This document shows, one piece after another, positions 55,270 to 64,000 of a stretch of 64,000 nt of DNA. A program made the position numbers and the translations under genes. This DNA is from Flaveria trinervia (taxonomy: Eukaryota > Streptophyta > Magnoliopsida > Asterales > Asteraceae). The stretch covers positions 1-64,000 of the forward strand of contig JACCIX010000299.1 of the NCBI GenBank assembly GCA_025506515.1. Direction: 5' to 3'. The notes beneath the pieces were generated by a model. That model did not search any database. It saw only the letters and a list, made by a program, of their open reading frames with translations, and was not told where the DNA came from. Every line of letters begins with the position of its first letter. Position 1 is the stretch's first letter.

Positions 55270-56700
55270 TTGCAGCTGAGGAGAGACAGGATAAACTTCC
55301 TACTCTCCAGAGGTTTTGATCTTCAAGAACTCTCTCCCACAACGATGACACAATCCTCTGGCTCTTCAACAAGAGCAAGATCAAATGGAGAAAGAAGGAA
55401 GAAGGCTGCAAAAGAAAAGAAGAGAGAAGAAGAAGAAAGAAGAAGAGGCTAGGGTCACTGCCGCCAAGAAGCTTACTGAGAAAGCCTGATGAAGGACTAT
55501 CTCCAGGCTCATGGCTTCTCCGATAGGCAGGTGGGTCCTATGTCTGAAAGGACACTCCAATGGATTGTTAGTGAAATTAAGGCTGACATCCAGTTGGGGA
55601 AAAGGAAAGAAATGTACAGAAGGGTAAAAGGGATGACCTTCACTGCTTCTACCCAACCACAACTTGAACCCCGTTCCCTACCATTCACCATTAAACAGGA
55701 ACCCTTCACCCCTGAACCCACATCACTACCCACTACTACTTCCTCACCTCAACCTCCTAAACTTCCCATCATCCAACCCAAAAAAGTAGCCAGAACCTCT
55801 GAACCTAAACCTACCCAATTACCATCCAAACCATCCCTTCAGCCTTCTCAACATATCTCCCTTGAGGAGTTTAAGGCAATCAAGATGAAGCTCACTAATT
55901 GCACCACTTTGAGCGAAGTTTCCTGTGTAGAAGACTCTGTTAACATTACCTATGTAGACAGATCTTCAAGATCCCTCATAAGAGACAGATTCCTTGATTT
56001 GCCTAGAGGAACTTTGGACCAGGCTGCAAGACTTTTGGGCCTCATTCAGACTCTTTAATGAGGAAGAAAAGAAGCTTAGAAGGAAACTGGTGACTCTGCT
56101 AGATACAAGAAAAGAGGATAAGATTCCTGGTCAGCCTCTTGTGCCTAGAAGGAATATAATCCAGTGGAGGTTCGATGAACCTTCTCATAACTTTGTTGTG
56201 GAAAGAGAGAATGGTGAAGTCAACAGACACAATGCAACCTCTCTGTTACACTCAAGCAGATTTGACATTGCTGAGTTAGCAGAGAAACCATTCTCCAACC
56301 CCTCCAACTCTGAAACTGCTGCACTCGTCAGAAATCATCTCAGCAGTCTTCATTTGGCTGAGCTAACTGCAAAAGCAAAGATTAAAGAAGAGTTGAATTT
56401 GAGAAGATAGGAAGACAAGGAAAGATCTCCTACCAAAGGTGCTGCCTTTCTACAGATGGTGGAAAGTCCTGAATTGGAACCTATAGTTTGATGGGAATAT
56501 GATTACAATTCCCATCAACTAACTCTTTTCAGAGGGCAACAACAAAGGGTACATGTTATCCAAGGTGACAGACTGGATTTCCTGTCTACCAAGGATCTGT
56601 ACAAACTTCTCAGCACCACATCAGGGAAGAACAAGGAGATAGACAAATATTTGCTCTCCTTGGTGCTGAAAGTTTTGAGAAGTTGAGGTAAGTGAAGTTT
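55270..56700 (+). pseudogene. Rt12 extra ORF, C-terminal part with duplicated module
   Basis: Pieces 55270-55452, 55489-56058 and 55994-56410. The first ends in a run of basic and Glu residues. The second has H-G-F-S-D-R-Q-V-G-P-M-S, then a Pro/Thr-rich linker and S-L-E-E-F-K-A-I-K. The third has N-I-I-Q-W-R-F-D, V-E-R-E-N-G-E-V and S-R-F-D-I-A-E-L. After a stop near 56408 a second module reads W-E-Y-D-Y-N-S-H-Q-L-T-L-F-R and F-L-S-T-K-D-L-Y-K-L-L (56495-56620). Same pair in Rt8. Function unknown. Confidence 0.68.
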
Positions 56701-56711
56701 TGGTAGCATCA

Positions 56712-56724
56712 GCCTAGGGAAGTT
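56712..56724 (+). promoter_or_regulatory. Polypurine tract of Rt12
   Basis: GCCTAGGGAAGTT directly before TGTTGG; one or two purines shorter than the Rt6 tract. Confidence 0.8.
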
Positions 56725-57583
56725 TGTTGGATCAAGAAGAAGGCTAATGCAACCAAAACTATATCACTTAAGTTATTTTGATGCTGCATTCAAAGGCTTC
56801 CAAAGCTTCATGGAACTTTCGAAGGTTGTAGAGTTCTTCCGAAGACAAAGGAAAAGTCCAACTTCCGAAGACAGAACTCTACTTCCTAAGACAAATGCAT
56901 ACTTCCGAAGTTCAAGACTTAGAAGAAAGAAAGGTGAAGACCACTTCCGAAGTATGATGAAGAAGTCTCCAAGTCTTGGAAGAAACAGCCCCTTCCAAAG
57001 TATAAAGTGGCTTCAGAAGTACTTACTATTTAGAAGCCATTTAACCATCGGAAGACACTGCTATAACCAGTGGACACAAGTATGGTCTCTCACACTCCGT
57101 TGCAGACTTCTGATACAGCATGGCTTCTTCCTAAAGAACCATGTTGTTGACCATACTTTATTCCACTGTTTACCTTTTCGTGATAGTATAGTTGCCATCT
57201 TTTGTTGGTGACAAAAGGTAAGTCAGCGACATGTCCTGACTACCAAATCTGACATAAGACTTTATTCGAGATACCTTAATTATAGTCTTGTAGTGTAGGC
57301 TTTAGCTAAAGGATCCCAGCTGGTATCAAAGTATATCCGACTGTAGATAGTATTATATAAAGGTTCTCTTTGTAACTCAGAGAGGCAAGATTATCATCTG
57401 CTTGTAAGAGTCTTTGTATCTTGAGTTGAGAATCAATATATAAAAGTATCTTGAAAATTATCTTTCTGTGTTCTTAGTTACTTTTCATATTGTGATCAAC
57501 TCCTCTTGATTCTTACCCGAGTGTGATTCTAGGTGAGTTTGAGAGAAAACATTTGTGTTTAAGTGACAAACACCGATCCTGCA
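56725..57583 (+). repeat. Rt12 3' LTR
   Basis: An 859-bp LTR, TGTTGGATCAAG...CGATCCTGCA, partner of 44960-45819. Several palindromes intact in one LTR are damaged in the other, e.g. CTTCCAAAG here for CTTCCGAAG at 45028. Confidence 0.9.
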
Positions 57584-57814
57584 ATGTTCTTATATCTTTT
57601 GAATATGCTTTTGTAATACTTGTAATAGAACATAGAGAAGCAATATACTGCATTCTTGAAAACCAAATACTTGTGTTATTTGTGTTCTGTCTCTTATATT
57701 ACTTGTGTTCTTAGTATCACTACTTGGTTAAACCAGTTTACTGCTTGATCTAAGTTTAGTTTATCTCCTCTTTGTATTGTTGTGTTGTAACTTATACCCT
57801 TCAACGATCCTGCA
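57584..57814 (+). repeat. Rt10 distal LTR, right piece
   Basis: It continues the LTR interrupted at 44959, from ATGTTCTTATATC to CGATCCTGCA, matching 43961-44189. GGTGC follows and mirrors GGTGT in front of 43392. Confidence 0.85.
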
Positions 57815-59220
57815 GGTGCTTTCTAATTTATCTCTTCTTTCACAACCCTAATAGTCTCAAAACTAGGAAGTTCACCTGCTTTAAACTTGTCAAAGAAGTT
57901 AGAAGACATAGTAGATACAAAATTACAAACAACCGGAACTGAACAATCGTTAGCTTGACTGTCAACATTTGGTTTATTGTATCCCATACCAGTTGTAGAA
58001 TCATAATAATCTCGCACCTCATTAATATTGGCACCACTCAAACCTGCATGCAAACTATTAGTAGGTTGTTCAAAGAACTCATTTTTAGTACGAGGTCTGG
58101 GGATTGGTGAATAACTTAAAGTAGAAGGATGTGGAATTAAATTAAATACATTTTCACTATCTGATTTATATCCAATCTCATGTTTTACCTGCGCCCCTTG
58201 TTGTTTAGAAATAATCTCATCCTTTTTCATGTGTGAAAGGGTCCATTTCTCAAGCTTCATTTGAAGTTGTGTTGTTTCAAATTAAGCTAAAACAGCCGTT
58301 TCTCTTAGAATATTAATTTCAGCGTCACACTCCAAATGGTTCTTCTTAAAACATTATTTTCAGCCAATGCTTCATTAAGTTTTCTTGAAAAAGCAATTTC
58401 ATTTTTCTTTAATTCCTCATTGATTATTTTTATTTTTTTTTCATTTTCCAGTACCATTCTATTTGCCTTATAAATCCCCAATAACCGAATTTTGCAAGAT
58501 GGAGAACACATATCCTGAATAGTCTTATAAGGAAGATCCATGATAGTTCATTCTGCGGCTAAGCTCTTCTCACAGTTGCAAACCCTTGTGATTTTTTGTT
58601 GTTCCTTTTCTTTGACCTCCAACATCTCATAAGCCTTAGATTCTTTCTTTATGTTATAAGCTTTTCGTGCCTTATAATCATCGATTCTCACAGACTCTGG
58701 TTTAATGTCATTGTCGACTCTCAAAGCTTCACAGTCTACGTCAACAATTTCTCTGAATTCAATAATAAAATCCGAATCAGTTCTTAATAACTTCAATTTT
58801 TCAATCATCTCTGTTTTGTAATCAAGTATGCTTGTTACAAAAGAAACAAGATTAGTATTAAGTGCGTGGGTTTGATGTGGGAACACGACTTGTAGAAATT
58901 CGTTTATTTGGATATCCAGTTCGAGAGATTTTTGTTTGTTGACCATATCCATAAGTTTTGTGTCAACGTAACCTGTTTCTTGCTTTAACATTTTAACTTG
59001 ATGATTCCATGCAGACTGAAGAGAGTCGAGAAGCTTTTGAATTTCATCGTGATTACTGAGATATAGAACATGCTTCTTTAGATTATATGCCACCTTTAAG
59101 AATCGATCAATCAAATCTGTCAATTTTTCTTTCTTCATTGCTACAAAAGAGTCAACCCGGTTTTTTGCCATTGTGAGATTATCTAATTTAAATTCTTCTG
59201 TAGATGACATTTTATTAAAA
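57815..59220 (-). pseudogene. gag: Rt9 gag, proximal part
   Basis: Three minus-strand frames (59258-58548, 58541-58305, 58260-57823) cover a gag lacking its N-terminal part. The first has T-D-L-I-D-R-F-L-K-V-A-Y, K-L-L-D-S-L-Q-S-A-W-N and M-L-K-Q-E-T-G-Y, the capsid-like (UBN2-type) block. The second is a coiled coil (N-E-E-L-K-K-N-E-I-A-F). The third begins K-L-E-K-W-T-L-S and runs to P-S-F-E-T-I-R-V-V-K-E-E-I just before the Rt10 junction. The likely restart Met at about 59210 would leave out the usual first 100 or so residues. Compared with the rest of the window few stops are present. Confidence 0.75.
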
Positions 59221-60179
59221 AATTTGAACAAGTAAACGCCCCAAAAATATTTTTCCAAAAAAACTGTAAAATAATTCTCCTCCGGGAAAAATAATTTTTT
59301 TAAATGTCACTCTACGCAATCTTAGCAACTGGGGTAAAGCTGTAGGTCAGTTTCTTTGTTATTATAATAAATCCTTTAAAAGCGTTGAATATTTCTTTAT
59401 CGCGTTAAAAAAGTTAATTATTTCTTTGATTTTGAATGAGCTCAACTTTGTTATATTTGTTATTTTTTTAATGAGCCCACACAATAACATAAGCCCAATT
59501 AACAAGTAAATTGATTACCCAATCCAAACCCAATTGGAGAAAAGTCTATTAACCACATTTTTTTATAAAACCCAGCCCAATTTTCGATCTTTACTAGCCC
59601 AAATTAGTTGTTAGCCCAAGAATTAATCTTTAACTATCCGAAAAGTTTTTTTATCCAAACCTAATTTAATGACAAAAATCCCATTAACATTTCCAAACCC
59701 TAATACACTTAAACAAAAATGAAGAACACAATAGGAGAAAACAAAAAACAACATCTGTGCCCTCAAGCTTTCTCTTTGCCCCACACAATCAACAAGTAAC
59801 AAAAGAACAACCACCATCATCTGTCATCTTCAATTAGATTACTAATAATATGTTTACAAGTAATCCCTTAATCTATTGCTCATACAACCATTAACCTAGT
59901 TCTAATTACAATTAGGCTACTTATAGTCTAGTCTACGTTTCCATATATACACACAACCCCCTAGACTATATAACTAGACTAAAACATGACTCAAACATAG
60001 TAATATATATATTGTTGAGACATAATATTTATTACAATAAAAGTCCTAATCATTTAAATCTTCAACGTCTCGTCTCGGTTCTTCGTCTCGAACGTGTTGG
60101 GTTTGACTTTTGTTGAATTTGACTGTGATATTGACTTTTGTTGACTTTAACTGTATTGATAATATAGACTATCATGTAC
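59221..60179 (-). other. AT-rich stretch upstream of Rt9 gag, possible LTR/leader
   Basis: About 960 bp with no recognisable coding frame. On the minus strand it has GTGTATATATGG near 59946 (TATA-like) and GGGCTTATG and GGGCTGGG words typical of plant promoter-proximal DNA. CGTCTCGTCTCGG-type repeats lie near 60065-60095 and GACTTTTGTTGA is repeated near 60105-60145. It may be the LTR and leader of Rt9, but I see no primer site or LTR ends, so I leave it open. Confidence 0.35.
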
Positions 60180-60294
60180 AACTCTAACATAGAGTGTGAA
60201 ACTTCCTAAGCATTATAATTTAGTACCTCTGTGCATGCATGCAGGATAGACTTTGGATGTTTTGGGTTGCATCAGCCATATATGAATCCTTACA
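60180..60294 (-). repeat. Rt13 3' LTR, first 115 bp
   Basis: On the minus strand it begins TGTAAGGATTC after a polypurine tract and follows the start of the Rt6 LTR: CTGATGCAACCCAAA, CATGCATGCACA, GGAAGTTTCACAC. It is cut near 60180, where the Rt9-side sequence begins. Confidence 0.75.
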
Positions 60295-60307
60295 AACTCC
60301 CCCTAGG
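60295..60307 (-). promoter_or_regulatory. Polypurine tract of Rt13
   Basis: On the minus strand CCTAGGGGGAGTT, identical to the core of the Rt6 tract. Confidence 0.8.
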
Positions 60308-62230
60308 TTGATGCCACCAAAACACATGAAGACTTCAAATATTGATAGTCCTCATCATGATGATGACCAAACCATTCTTCATTAGATGGTCAGGATCACT
60401 CAGACTCTCATAATGTCTTCTTATCTTGAAGAGATCATACAGAGGTTGATTGAACAATTCTTACCATGTGTTGACATATTCAATACCTTGATATCTGATA
60501 ACATGCCATCTTACTGGATTAGTAGTGTAAGTCCAGGATAAGATTGGTCTTCCTAGTGCCAAAGGAGCTACTTGACTAGGAGTTGGTGGAGCTTTCTCTT
60601 GTTGCACATCCTCAAGATGTTTTGACTCATCCTAAGGTTGGAGATGGATTCTCCTTTCCTTTTCTTTTTAGACTTTGGTCCAGAAGCCATCCTTTTTCTC
60701 CTCTTCATACCTTTTAACTGAGAAGAGTGGCCTGCAACACCTTCTTGATCATCTTTGTGTTGCTCAGTTAGGTCTTATTCTATCACAGGTTCAAATTGAG
60801 AGGGGACTGAACCCTATTGTGGATCGGATGATGAAGCTTATTGAGATTCAGGAGGAGGTCTAGGTTGTGTTGTCTCAAAAGGTTCAACCTTACCTCCATT
60901 TCTTGAGGGATCTAACTTGGTAGGGTGAGTAAGTCAACAAGTTCTCCTCTTTTGATCTTCTGCTTGATCACACTAATATTATCATCCATGGTGGATAGAG
61001 ACATAGGGCCAAGTCTCCTTTTGGAGAATCCATATAGCTTCAAGAAGTTTATCAACCTCTGCCTATCAGCAGACTTCTTTTCGCATTTCTAGATGATGGC
61101 TCTTGCCTTGGCAGCTTCTTCCCTCATCTTCCTCCTTGTTGCCTTTCTTTCTTTGAGTACTTAAAGTTCAAGTTTCTTGAGATACTCAAACTCAATGTAC
61201 TCAAAGAACATGGAAGAAGTGCATCATCCTGATAGAGACCTGTGGCACTCAAATAGTTGATCATGTTGATCTTATCAATTTCTTTATCTACCTGATGTTC
61301 TTGTGGACCCACAGTCTCCTGCACAGGACTTTCTTGAAATGGTGAGAGAGTAGGAACATGTTTGTAGAGCCTTTTCAATCTCCTTTACTCTTTGATTTTA
61401 AGAAGCAATATTGCATCCTCTGCTTCCTTCTTCTCTCTTGGCAATTCCATGTCAGCCAATTCATTCAATTCGTCTAAGGGGAGGGAGATGATATTATCAA
61501 TATCATAGTTCCTGGTCTATAAGTAAGCAATCCTGACTGGCCTCAACTCATAATTTTGAGTGTTTGGTCTGGGAGCAATCTTGATTGTAGCTTCCATGAA
61601 GCCAATAGACCCAGCAGAAGAACTTTCTCCCCTTAGCTTCCTTTTCCTCTTTCTCTCTCTCTTCCTCCTCAATCTCCTCAGGGGTCATTTTCCTTTTCCT
61701 TTTGTCACTCATAGACCTTTATGCCTTAGGGTGGAAAGAGCTTTTGCCTATATTGATTGGAGTAGTATCCAGGCTCTAGCGAGAGAGAGGTTAAGATACA
61801 CCTTCACCAACAGGTATCTCATCAAGTGAATGGACTTCTAAAGCAGTTATAGGGGTGAAAAGGCTCTAGGTTTAATATACTTCTGAGGCTGAACTCTTTA
61901 GTAATCCTATCTTGAATCCATTGAGCGACCTTGTCAGCTTGTCTAGATTGGCTTGGGTTGACAAGTGGCATGTTGATATCGTCAAGACCTTCATAGTAGT
62001 TCAAGGTTTGAATGTTGAAGACTTCTTGCTTCCCTTGAACTCTTTGAAGAATAAGGGATCTTCTGTTAACATCATACATCCACTCTATAATGTAGTTAGA
62101 AGTTCCTTGAGGTGGAGAGGACATAGCCATTGGTATGCCTTCTTAAAAAAGACTCTGAATAAAGGAGTCTATAGAGTCCATATTAATGTGAACTTGAGGA
62201 AGTTGCTAAATATGAACAGTTGCAAGTGAA
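60308..62230 (-). pseudogene. Rt13 extra ORF, C-terminal part
   Basis: Minus-strand coding text in several frames. The frame 62130-61822 has Y-I-I-E-W-M-Y-D, L-I-L-Q-R-V-Q-G-K and M-P-L-V-N-P, the first copy of the W-x-Y-D module. Then come P-R-P-N-T-Q and R-N-Y-D-I-D-N-I-I-S-L-P (about 61590-61480). The frame 61378-61124 has N-Y-L-S-A-T-G-L-Y-Q-D-D-A-L-L-P. Y-M-D-S-P-K-G-D-L-A-L-type text near 61030 is the frameshifted G-P-M-S block. The W-H-V-I-R word near 60510 precedes the polypurine tract. It preserves the region split by Rt7 in Rt6. Confidence 0.72.
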
Positions 62231-62256
62231 GATGGTGAGTCCTCAATGTCCATACT

Positions 62257-63310
62257 CTATGAGGAACTCCCAGGTCCTATGACTGTAATAACTTTCTCCC
62301 CTTTTTTGGTAGCATCACACTCTTGTATAGGTGAGCTAGGAGTTAGGTCAATCACATTCACAAGTTCTTGTGTTCCTGGTTGAGCTCTTCTTAAAGGTCT
62401 CCTAGCTAGTTTTTCCTTGAGATAAGAAATCCCAAGTTGCTTATCATTGACCATATTATGTAAAATAGTCACATGAGATTCCAAGTGACTAAGCTTAGAG
62501 ACTACTTAGGTGCATGTTTCTAATAGTTTTTGCAACTTTAGTCTTAGATTCCCCTCCTATTCATAAGAAGATTCATTAGGGCATGAGATAATTGGACCCA
62601 AGTCCTCAGTCTCACCACCAACAAGGTGTTCTTGGCTGTTGGTATTCATCTGCTCACTGACTACTTTAGATGGAGTATCAGTGGGCTGAATTGCCATGGT
62701 TGGGGTCTTAAAGATGTAATCACTTGTAGAAGTGAAATCCTCTTCCATATAGACTTCTTGAGTATAGTTAGGAAGATCCACCTTAGTAGTAGGTAGATAA
62801 TGTGGGCTAGACAAGGGAGAAGCAGGAGCACTCATCTCTCTTTGAGTGGGGGAAGAGTAAAGAGACTCATGGTATTCATTGAATTCTAAGTCTTCATCAT
62901 CATAGAAATCAAGGTTGGGGATTGGTTGGTTAAGTTCTAAAGGCTAGGGATGTTAACATCCCTTGAAGGTTGTTCACTAGAGTGTCAAGACTTAGAGTGA
63001 AGGCTTAAGGCTATTGGGCTAGTGAGCTCATCAGGCTGAGCATGAGGAACCTCAACATTGATTCTTGAAGAGATGGGACTAGTTTTCTCCTCAGGGTAAG
63101 TGGGAGCTCTAGTGTCCACTTCCCCTTGTGCAGGAAGTAGTATGGGGGCCTGCATAGACTGAGTAGCTTGTGTATGGGTTTGTTTGGCTTTTCTTTGGTA
63201 GGTGTGAATGACTTGTCTCGGTTTTCGTGGTTGAGAGGTAGAAGGTATGGGTTCAACACTAGCTTGTGTTGCTACGTTGTCACCTTGAGCAATAATCTCT
63301 AACATTTTGG
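62257..63310 (-). pseudogene. Rt13 extra ORF, linker
   Basis: Minus-strand frames 63305-62985, 62835-62557 and 62484-62257. Composition is Ser/Thr/Pro/Gln-rich with K-P-R-Q-V-I-H-T-Y-Q-R-K-A-K near the start. The last carries E-C-D-A-T-K-K-G-E-K at about 62310, the word also found in Rt1, Rt6-type and Rt12 ORFs. A helical stretch, H-N-M-V-N-D-K-Q-L-G-I-S-Y-L-K-E-K-L, precedes it. Confidence 0.6.
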
Positions 63311-63997
63311 GGACAAAGGTTGTTTCTACCCAGAGAAGCCAACATTTGGCTTCTTTAAAATTTTAATGATACCGAACTTCATCTGTCCCAACATAAAAAT
63401 ATTACTTGTTTCCCTCAACCGTGAGCACAGTTCACAGTTGAGAATGTGTTGAACCTATGTAGGAAACATATAATATTCAAGGAGTCCAAGTTAGCAAGCA
63501 AATTTGTATAAACAAACTGAGAGTACCTGAACTTTACCCCTTGAACCATCCCATGCACTATGAAGGAGAGGGATATTCAGGAATCTGGTCCCAACCCCTA
63601 TGCTTGTTAGACAAGCTGTGGATGATCACATGAAGTAAGTACTTCTATTGGGAGGAGACCTTCCCTTTCCTGAGGGTCTTGACAGAAAAATCTCCCTCAT
63701 AGCCCATCTGCTCCATGGAATGGTTGACAACTTCTTGGGAAATGAAAGTTCACCTTTCTTATCATCCAACTAAATATGGGTGTTCATAGTGGCTGGAGTG
63801 ATCAAGATTGTCTTGCCCTGCACTATAGCAGACAGTGCCTTCTCCCTATCCATAATGACCTCTTGACAGGTCTTCCAAAAATCAAGAAGATGATCCTTAT
63901 AATGAATGGGATCAATGGTAAGGGAGGTTGAGTAGTTGGACACAGCCAAAAAACAACAAACCACTGAGAAATGAGGATATTTCTTCGAGTTTAACAT
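63311..63997 (-). pseudogene. Rt13 extra ORF, N-terminal domain
   Basis: On the minus strand, the frame 63997-63770 has L-L-D-F-W-K-T-C-Q-E-V, then A-I-V-Q-G-K-T-I-L-I-T. Downstream broken frames give Q-M-G-Y-E-G-D-F-S, Y-L-L-H-V-I-I-H-S-L-S-N-K (about 63640-63580) and then lose alignment. The order F-W, V-x-G-K-x-I-x-I-T, M-G-Y, L-x-H-x-x-x-H matches the domain in Rt12 and Rt8. The start of the ORF may lie past the window edge. Confidence 0.65.
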
Positions 63998-64000
63998 AGC

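Larger units (their letters stand above)
44960..57583 (+). mobile_element. Rt12: full-structure copia element of the TTCCGAAG group
   Basis: A 12.6-kb element: 5' LTR, tRNA-Met primer site, gag, protease, integrase, RT, RNase H, spacer with palindromes, extra ORF, polypurine tract, 3' LTR. It interrupts an Rt10 LTR. The junctions share only AT (CTCAT left, ATGTT right) and not a 5-bp duplication. The order and the extra ORF fit the Sirevirus lineage. Frameshifts occur in every domain. LTRs look about 95% alike by eye, with many differences at CpG sites. Confidence 0.88.

Noticed and set aside
59623..59820. Possible small secreted protein on the minus strand
   Set aside because: Hydrophobic start but AT-rich noncoding surroundings, no homology seen, and likely part of an LTR or leader.
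1..64000. A host gene hidden among the elements
   Set aside because: Every stretch with coding character could be assigned to gag, pol or the extra ORF; I found no other conserved domain. Short exons of an unknown gene cannot be excluded.

Overview
The window is plant nuclear DNA made almost entirely of decayed Ty1/copia LTR retrotransposons of Sirevirus type: gag with two zinc knuckles and a coiled coil, protease-integrase-reverse transcriptase-RNase H order, initiator tRNA-Met primer sites, and an extra ORF between pol and the 3' LTR. The sequence style suggests a dicot, perhaps Asteraceae (inference). I see no host gene, tRNA, rRNA or CRISPR array. Every coding region carries stops or frameshifts, so all are called pseudogenes.

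Labels used below. Rt1 (1-4005): extra ORF and LTR with a 13-bp array. Rt2 (4006-5712): LTR, leader and gag fragment. Rt3 (5713-6660): 3' end of another element. Rt4 (6663-15011): spacer, gag and pol, cut in the RT by a 0.94-kb LTR-like insert. Rt5 (15012-16245): 1.2-kb mini-element. Rt6 (16246-16595 plus 41088-42990): extra ORF and 3' LTR, split by Rt7. Rt7 (16596-24281 plus 37884-41087): element split by Rt8. Rt8 (24282-37883): full-structure element. Rt9 (minus strand, 42991-43391 plus 57815-60180): gag split by Rt10. Rt10 (43392-44189, 44854-44959, 57584-57814): LTR remnants. Rt11 (44195-44850): minus-strand LTR. Rt12 (44960-57583): full-structure element inside Rt10. Rt13 (60180-64000, minus): extra ORF and LTR start.

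Three families are visible. The 'CAGTCG family' (Rt2, Rt4, Rt7, Rt8, Rt11; Rt5 related) carries near-palindromes of the type CAGTCGCACGACTG. The 'TTCCGAAG family group' (Rt6, Rt10, Rt12, Rt13) carries CTTCCGAAG palindromes. Rt1 carries 13-bp GAAGACAAAG units. Nesting can be read from junctions: Rt8 in Rt7 in Rt6 on the left, and Rt12 in Rt10 in Rt9 on the right; Rt6 also appears to have landed in the Rt9 gag.

The most interesting material is not gag-pol. It is (1) an extra post-pol ORF shared by both families, with a conserved N-terminal domain and a duplicated C-terminal module; (2) small inverted repeats with matched stem changes and a constant TCTGAG loop in the post-pol spacer; and (3) family-specific CpG palindromes recurring in LTR, leader or coding linker, and post-pol spacer. 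All function is inferred; no element here looks intact.
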